Assembly: GCA_030770425.1 (NCBI GenBank)
Contig: JASJFT010000021.1
Location: 186,001-250,000, forward strand
Direction: 5' to 3'
DNA: 64,000 nucleotides
Source: Darksidea phi
Lineage: Eukaryota; Ascomycota; Dothideomycetes; Pleosporales; Lentitheciaceae
Positions 59,254-64,000 of the stretch are shown in pieces. The stretch's first letter is position 1. Each line of letters opens with the position of its first letter. The position numbers were made by a program, and so were the translations under genes. Under the pieces are notes generated by a model. That model had not been told where the DNA came from. It ran no database searches and was given only the letters and a program-made list of their open reading frames with translations.

Positions 59254-59599
59254 ATACGCAACCCAATCTAGCGCACGAGTGCAGTAGTACTGGCGTCCTT
59301 GCTGGACTTTTGCTTGCTTGTTCGCGCGAAACATGTTTGGAACATTCTACGCGTTCTGTTTTTCCCCGCGTAGTCACGTTTTTCTTGTTTCTCCCCACCC
59401 GATGCGGCACAAGCACTAACAAACAAAGAAAAGCAAAACACATTTCATCTACTGTTTCCCCGTTTAACACAGGACTTCAGCGGTTAGCATCATATACTTC
59501 AAACCGCCTTCTGGGCTTAGCCCGATCTACCGATACACCGAGCACTTCATCGACGCATCCTAACACGCTCCGGTCTCAACCTCCAACGCAAACACAGCA
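59254..59599. other. Intergenic
   Basis: About 345 bp between RRB1 and the following small gene. It is probably the RRB1 3' UTR and a promoter. Nothing else is seen. Confidence 0.4.
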
Positions 59600-60079
59600 A
59601 TGTCTTTGCAAACGCCATCTCTCAAAACATCCACCTCACCCTCTACATCGCTAACCACACACCCAACAACACGCCGCTCACCTACGCCTCTCGACTACCC
59701 CACCCACGGCAACCTCTTCGCCAAAGGCCTCGACACAACAAACTCGACATATCCCACATCCTTTGACCGCACACCGGTTTATCTCCTCCCCTTCCCACAT
59801 CCAAAGTACCACATGCAACCTCTCACGGGCAAAATCTACGAAGTTATTTCTCCTATCTTCGAAGAATATGATCCCGTGACTGGATATATCGAAAGCGTCG
59901 ATGAGATAAGACGGTCTGTTGATGGTGGCGGGGATCTAGAGACGACGACGTGGAATGGCTGTGTGAGACATCCGGAGAGTCGGGAACGGAGTAGTCTGAG
60001 GAGGGAGGCGAAGAGGGTTAGAGAAGAGCGAGATGGGGATGCGAGAAGGAACGGGGAGAAGAGGCTTAGAGAGATGTAG
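59600..60079 (+). CDS. Hypothetical protein, 159 aa
   Basis: A single frame. The N-terminus is Ser/Thr/Pro-rich, the middle is ordered-looking (RTPVYLLPFPHPKYHMQPLT, then GKIYEVISPIFEEYDPVTGY), and the C-terminal 35 residues are a charged Arg/Glu helix. I do not recognise the family. The middle block has the composition of a real conserved domain, and codon choice resembles the neighbouring housekeeping genes. No targeting signal is seen. Confidence 0.55.
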   Translation: MSLQTPSLKTSTSPSTSLTTHPTTRRSPTPLDYPTHGNLFAKGLDTTNSTYPTSFDRTPVYLLPFPHPKYHMQPLTGKIYEVISPIFEEYDPVTGYIESVDEIRRSVDGGGDLETTTWNGCVRHPESRERSSLRREAKRVREERDGDARRNGEKRLREM

Positions 60080-60217
60080 GTGGTGGTACCCTGTGCAAAT
60101 AGGCAGTAGAGAGGCGGACCCGTGTATCGTATCGGATGGTTTCGGATAGTTGCGTTGCCGGATATCGCGTCTGTAAATAATGCGTTCGCTCGCCCTCAAA
60201 ACAGCCTTTTTTGCCGC

Positions 60218-61790
60218 TCATGGCTCAACGTAACACCACTGCGCCATAGCGTCCCAGTCGATACCATCGTCTCTTGCTGTGAAATCCATACCCTCGAATG
60301 CATCCAACCCCGGCGCGGCGAAAAGATCTAACTCGAGCTCTAGATCCACATCCGTTGTCGACGGCGTGACCTCCGCCTCAGTCCGTAGCTTAGGTTCAAG
60401 CACATCATCCACAATTCTTGTAGATGCCTTGCAGGCCTTCTCGCAAAGCCCCTAATCAGCTTCTCAGGCCCGGGCCCTGGAGTTCTCCAGGTGGGCCACA
60501 GGATCGAGATGCGATGTCAACACGCCCAACATTCTAATCATTTCTATTCGTGAGATTTCAGGTAGGAAGGGCTGGTTTGTGCGTTGTTGTTCTTGCAAAG
60601 TGAACGCGAGGATGGACGTAGTAGGGATGCCGAAGAGAATGATTTGAATGAGGAAATTGCAGTGGATATGGTAGGTGTGGTCACAGATTGTGCTGAGGGT
60701 CAAGGTATTGGAAAGGAGGTAGGTGGATACGCGGAGGAGCTCAGTGTTGGAACTGAGGGGTTGCTTGTGTTTGAGAAGTTTTTAGATCACGAATTGGTGG
60801 TACCAGTGCGTTTGGTGGACTACGACGAGCATGAGGCAGGTGCTGGATAACCCTTTCCAAGGTCATCTCATTAGCCATGAGTTCTTCGTCAGACAAATCC
60901 AGCGGCATCTTAATATCGGTGTGTCGCTTGCCCATTCGGAGCGGTCAGCTGAGAAATGTCGAGATATCCTTATCCTTTAAGTACACCGAGCAGAAGGCTC
61001 TACAACGGGTCTCCTGAGGCCATTTTGATATGATTGATGCGTTAGACTCCCTATGTAATTCGAGGGCGTAGATTTGCGTTGCTATTTTGCCTGACCGCCT
61101 CCAAGCCGGGAGTACTAATCATCGTTAGTACGTGTAAGTCCTTGCTCATTTTGCGGGAGCATGGCTTGTACCAGAGGATCCGGAAATTTCAAAAAGCATC
61201 CAAATTGTGAAATCATTGACGAGATTTATCATAGAGTATAGCATACAGCAAGTTGTGCAAGCTCACAATAGCTCATCGATGAGTCGCGATGTCAGAATGG
61301 GCTTCAATGGATCGTTGAAGAGATGGTAACATGATCAAACAATAAAGCTCTGCTGGCAGTTGCGAGCAGAAGCCCAATGCTTTCAAAACGTATGTTGTCT
61401 CCAGAGCATAGTTGTGGGAATTGCGAGCTTGCAATGTGCTCGCGATCTCTAGAGGTCGTCTAGGTATCCTAGATGGTTTGTTTTTGCTGGAACGGTATCC
61501 GCCACCTTGTCGGTTTGAGTTGTTGGAGACGCTGGTAATGTCACTTCGTCTACCAGATTGCTGTTGTTAGATCCCAATCTATGCAGAAGTGGGCGTGAGC
61601 CGTTCGAGGGCTTTTCATTCCATTCTGCATTGCAAGGTTTCGTTAAGGAGCTGGGTGGTAAAGCATTGCTCTGAAATGCTACACTGTATGCATCAATCGC
61701 ATTTAAGGTAGGTATTATCGCATTTCGTTATGTTCGAACGGCAAGGCTTACATTAAGCAGGCTTGCCGTTACGTCTACTGGAATTCTTGT
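60218..61790 (-). pseudogene. Decayed Zn2Cys6 transcription factor with fungal_trans domain
   Basis: Reading the minus strand from 61.8 kb, a zinc cluster with stops inside appears: CKPCRSNITKC, then a C*C..CIQC-type second half. The middle domain follows: CSGDNIRFESIGLLLATASR, a frameshifted LVNDFTIWMLFE, a TACTAAC/TTAG intron end near 61,135, then IYALELHRESNASIISKW. The diagnostic block CRAFCSVYLKDKDISTFLS ends in TGA where family members have Arg, and the same frame resumes PLRMGKRHTDIKMPLDLSDE. The C-terminal part (STICDHTYHIHCNFLIQIIL) is broken by TGA at 60,464 and a TAG shortly after, where ARA*EAD*GLCEK stays in one frame. Most stops fit C-to-T changes (CGA to TGA, CAG to TAG). Confidence 0.8.
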
Positions 61791-62145
61791 GATGTAAAGC
61801 AGTTGCCAGCGCCTCCGCATGTGTATTCATACAAGATCAGTACAGAAATCGAGAGCTCCAAAGAGATATGGCGAATAACGTCAAAGGTTGCTGGATGACG
61901 ACGAAAGAAGGTGTAATCGACCGATCTCGGATACGCGTTAGTCCGGAAGTTGACTAGCCCGTCTTTCGATTATCAGCCCATGGCTTCTCCACATACCTCC
62001 AACCTTCAATGTAAGATCGTTCCGACGCCTGACATCTGTGCAGCGCTCAATCCCCTCGGTCGTCCACTCTGGTTTCTACGAAGGAGAGGCACCCCATATT
62101 GAGCGGCGGTCAGAAGCAAGGCTGAGAACGTGTCCGTCCAAAAAT

Positions 62146-63056
62146 ATGACATCAGTTGTTGAGCTGCGAAAAGAACGGCATCCGGTCACGGCTTTAAAAG
62201 TGCGTACTGCTCGAAACACTAGGAATGACGAAGATGTGCTTACGTGCTCTCACAGCCGTTAGTCGAGATTGCCTGGGCTCGGTCTCATACGGCAGTTCCA
62301 AGCAACATTGGATTCTTGGATCTACCGCGCGAAATCAGAGATTTATGTTACGAGTTCGCTTTCCGGGTCTCTGGCGCAATATTCATCTATTCTTCTGATG
62401 TCTATGGTTACCGGCCCATATTGAAAGGCAAGATTGTAAAGTACAAGGCAGAAGGACCACTTGAACCCCAGCGGATTGAAGATGCTATCCCAGTTGGCCT
62501 CGTTAGAACATGCCGACAAGTTCATGCAGAGAGTGCGGAGATCCTTTACGGCCACAACGTCTTCTGCCTTTATATGAGCAATGCCGACTTTGCATCCGCG
62601 TACCGCAGTCTCGTCCATCATGTTACGTTCACAATGGAAGCCGGTCGAGGTATATATAGCGATGATCTGGAAGTGATGTGTTACTGGTGGAGAAGAGTCT
62701 TCTGGCCTAATATCATTGATAGAAGCACGAGCTTGCTTCTTCGCTATCCCAACTTGGAACTCCTGACATTCCCCATCAAGTCCATCCAGCCGGGGCGGAC
62801 GTGGCGACCAGCCTTCCTCGCCCTCGAACAGAAGACTAAAGAGCAGCGTGTAGCTCTGGCGGCGCGATGGCTAAGCGTGAATTGTCCCATACAAGACGAG
62901 CGGCTTCGGCAGGTCTTGCGTCTAGAGATTCAACCGGCTGCGGGCTTCTCGAAGGACGAGTTTGAGGGGTCAAGATTCCTTCCAAATGATGAAGATGAAG
63001 ATGAAGATGGATGGGATGGCTCTGAGCTTGCGCAAGCTTGGATAAAGTGCTTATGA
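62146..63056 (+). CDS. Fungal DUF-type protein with an F-box-like N-terminus (DUF7730-like)
   Basis: Proposed exons: 62146-62199 and 62256-63056 (56-nt intron GTGCGT..CACAG, phase 0), giving 284 aa. The core frame alone is open from 62,244. It carries GFLDLPREIRDLCYEFAF (the LP.EIR start of this family), VGLVRTCRQVHAESAEILYG and NVFCLYMSNADFASAYRSLV. These are landmarks of a large ascomycete family of uncharacterised, possibly F-box-related proteins. The C-terminus has a run of Asp/Glu (DEDEDEDGWDG). Exon 1 is less sure than exon 2. A 30-bp duplication straddles the stop codon. Confidence 0.68.
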
Positions 63057-63085
63057 CTTGCACAAGCTTGGATAAAGTGCTTGTG
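63030..63085. repeat. Direct duplication at the stop codon, about 30 bp, two copies
   Basis: The segment GCAAGCTTGGATAAAGTGCTT occurs at 63,033 and again, one base changed (CACAAGCTTGG), at 63,061, period about 29 bp. The first copy encodes the last residues (QAWIKCL) and stop; the second is just downstream. Confidence 0.85.
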
Positions 63086-63471
63086 AAAGGGGTAAACCGT
63101 TATGCCAGAGTGGGATTTAGGCAAGTATAGCTACCAATTAGGACGTGCGCGCCACATCTCATCGACCCTTCCAGCTCTGACAGAACGAACAGTCTGCTCT
63201 ATCCACAAATCTCAGTCTAATACCTCACTTCGCGACAGGGCATCACGCGTCCAACCCGCCTTCACCGTATACTAGGAATCGTTCTGTCCATCGTGGGAGG
63301 TAGTCTAGGCTCTACCCTTCAGTTTTGCCTGCCTTTTCGCTCGGCCTCCTCTTTCCCTAATTATTGGCTAGAACAGCAGGCATCTGCACCCGACCAGATT
63401 CTGTCGTTAGATTATATCTTAGACCTCACACACCTTGAACGCAGCCAGCATCCGCGTTTTGTTACGCCAAG
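63057..63471. other. Intergenic
   Basis: About 415 bp. No gene is seen. The CT-rich stretch near 63,330-63,470 is probably the promoter and leader of the next gene. Confidence 0.4.
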
Positions 63472-64000
63472 ATGTCGACCGATCCCGTTTTGGCAACCAT
63501 TCTTAGCGCCCTCGAAAATCTGAAGAATGAGGTAGCTGGGCTCACATCAAGTCTTCATTCGGCTGAAGAGAGAATTACGCGGATCGAAGGGGCTACATTC
63601 ACGTCAAGCACATCTTTTCCCTCATCACCAAAGGCGGTCGAGAAACATGAATCGGATTCCACTTCAGTAATAGAACCCCCAGAGAAGGCAGATGTTAGGC
63701 AAGGCTTTGGTATCACGCCTTCCGGCGAATGTTCCTGCGAGATTCGCCACCAGCTAAGACCCGTCCACGATACCCTTGCCGCAATGACGGTTCAGCTCTC
63801 TCGCATTGAACAAGCGATCAGCGTTACAACCCCTAGTCGTCATTCGCCGCCAGCAAAATCAAGAAATCCTTCACGCCAAGCTTGCAATTCCCGTCGAGAA
63901 GAGCCGTTGTCGCTCTATGATACGGAACCGCCCAACACCCCGCCCAAAGATCCGCCAGCAAACTCCAAACTACGATACAGCTTCATACTTTATGGAGATC
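63472..64000 (+). CDS. Hypothetical coiled-coil protein, 5' part only (runs off the window)
   Basis: ATG at 63,472 opens a frame without stops to the last base (176 codons). It begins MSTDPVLATILSALENLKNE, a heptad-like helix continuing VAGLTSSLHSAEERITRIEG. A Ser/Pro-rich linker, a Cys pair (ECSCEIRHQL), a second helix (DTLAAMTVQLSRIEQAIS) and a Pro-rich tail (NTPPKDPPANSK) follow. The last bases read LRYSFILYGD, perhaps the start of a folded domain. The family cannot be told from this portion. Confidence 0.6.
   Translation, partial: MSTDPVLATILSALENLKNEVAGLTSSLHSAEERITRIEGATFTSSTSFPSSPKAVEKHESDSTSVIEPPEKADVRQGFGITPSGECSCEIRHQLRPVHDTLAAMTVQLSRIEQAISVTTPSRHSPPAKSRNPSRQACNSRREEPLSLYDTEPPNTPPKDPPANSKLRYSFILYGD

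Noticed and set aside
1..64000. CRISPR arrays, bacterial operons, ribosomal RNA
   Set aside because: None seen; the only regular repeats are short coding or non-coding minisatellites, and the genome is fungal.

Overview
This window is nuclear DNA of a filamentous ascomycete. The genes are dense and carry many short introns (about 43-60 nt) with GTRNGT 5' sites and CTAAC/CTGAC-type branch points. The gene content is fungal: NUP192, TEL1, a TFIIIC B-block subunit, a fungal rhodopsin-domain membrane protein, a Zn2Cys6 regulator, fungal STAND proteins and F-box proteins. Several dead genes carry stops of the CAG-to-TAG, CGA-to-TGA or TGG-to-TGA kind, as expected where repeat-induced point mutation (RIP) has acted. 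Pezizomycotina is secure; Dothideomycetes is my inference. All gene models were built by hand: exon phases were checked arithmetically, but no database was searched.

Layout. 0.2-3.4 kb: a six-exon Zn2Cys6 regulator (minus). 4.4-9.4 kb: nucleoporin NUP192 (minus), divergent from the PI3K-like checkpoint kinase TEL1 (9.8-19.0 kb, seven exons, about 2957 aa). 19.5-22.7 kb: a GPI-anchored Ser/Thr-rich protein, a thioesterase-like alpha/beta hydrolase and urease accessory protein UreD. 23.0-30.7 kb: a very large TFIIIC B-block subunit (about 2470 aa). 30.7-43.5 kb is a gene-poor accessory stretch. It holds a rhodopsin-domain membrane protein, a MITE-like inverted repeat, a decayed NACHT/STAND gene, a 24-bp minisatellite and a second STAND-N gene cut by an in-frame TAG. 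43.5-60 kb returns to housekeeping genes: TRS31, an odd tRNA-Arg, two F-box genes, GPI12/PIG-L, CSL4, a TEM1/Spg1-type GTPase and RRB1. Between them lie a decayed CMD/AhpD-like gene and a long low-complexity protein. 60.2-64 kb has a dead Zn2Cys6 regulator, a DUF-type protein and the start of a coiled-coil protein that runs off the end.

The genes do not form one pathway. Housekeeping genes lie mostly in divergent pairs sharing short promoters: NUP192/TEL1, ureD/TFIIIC, the four-helix membrane protein/GPI12, and TEM1/RRB1. The most unusual object is the minus-strand tRNA-Arg(ACG)-like gene at 44.67-44.80 kb. Its 3' half is interrupted in the variable loop by exactly 50 nt with a perfect spliceosomal layout (GTATGT, TACTAAC, TAG). 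Taking these 50 nt out restores a canonical tRNA 3' half.
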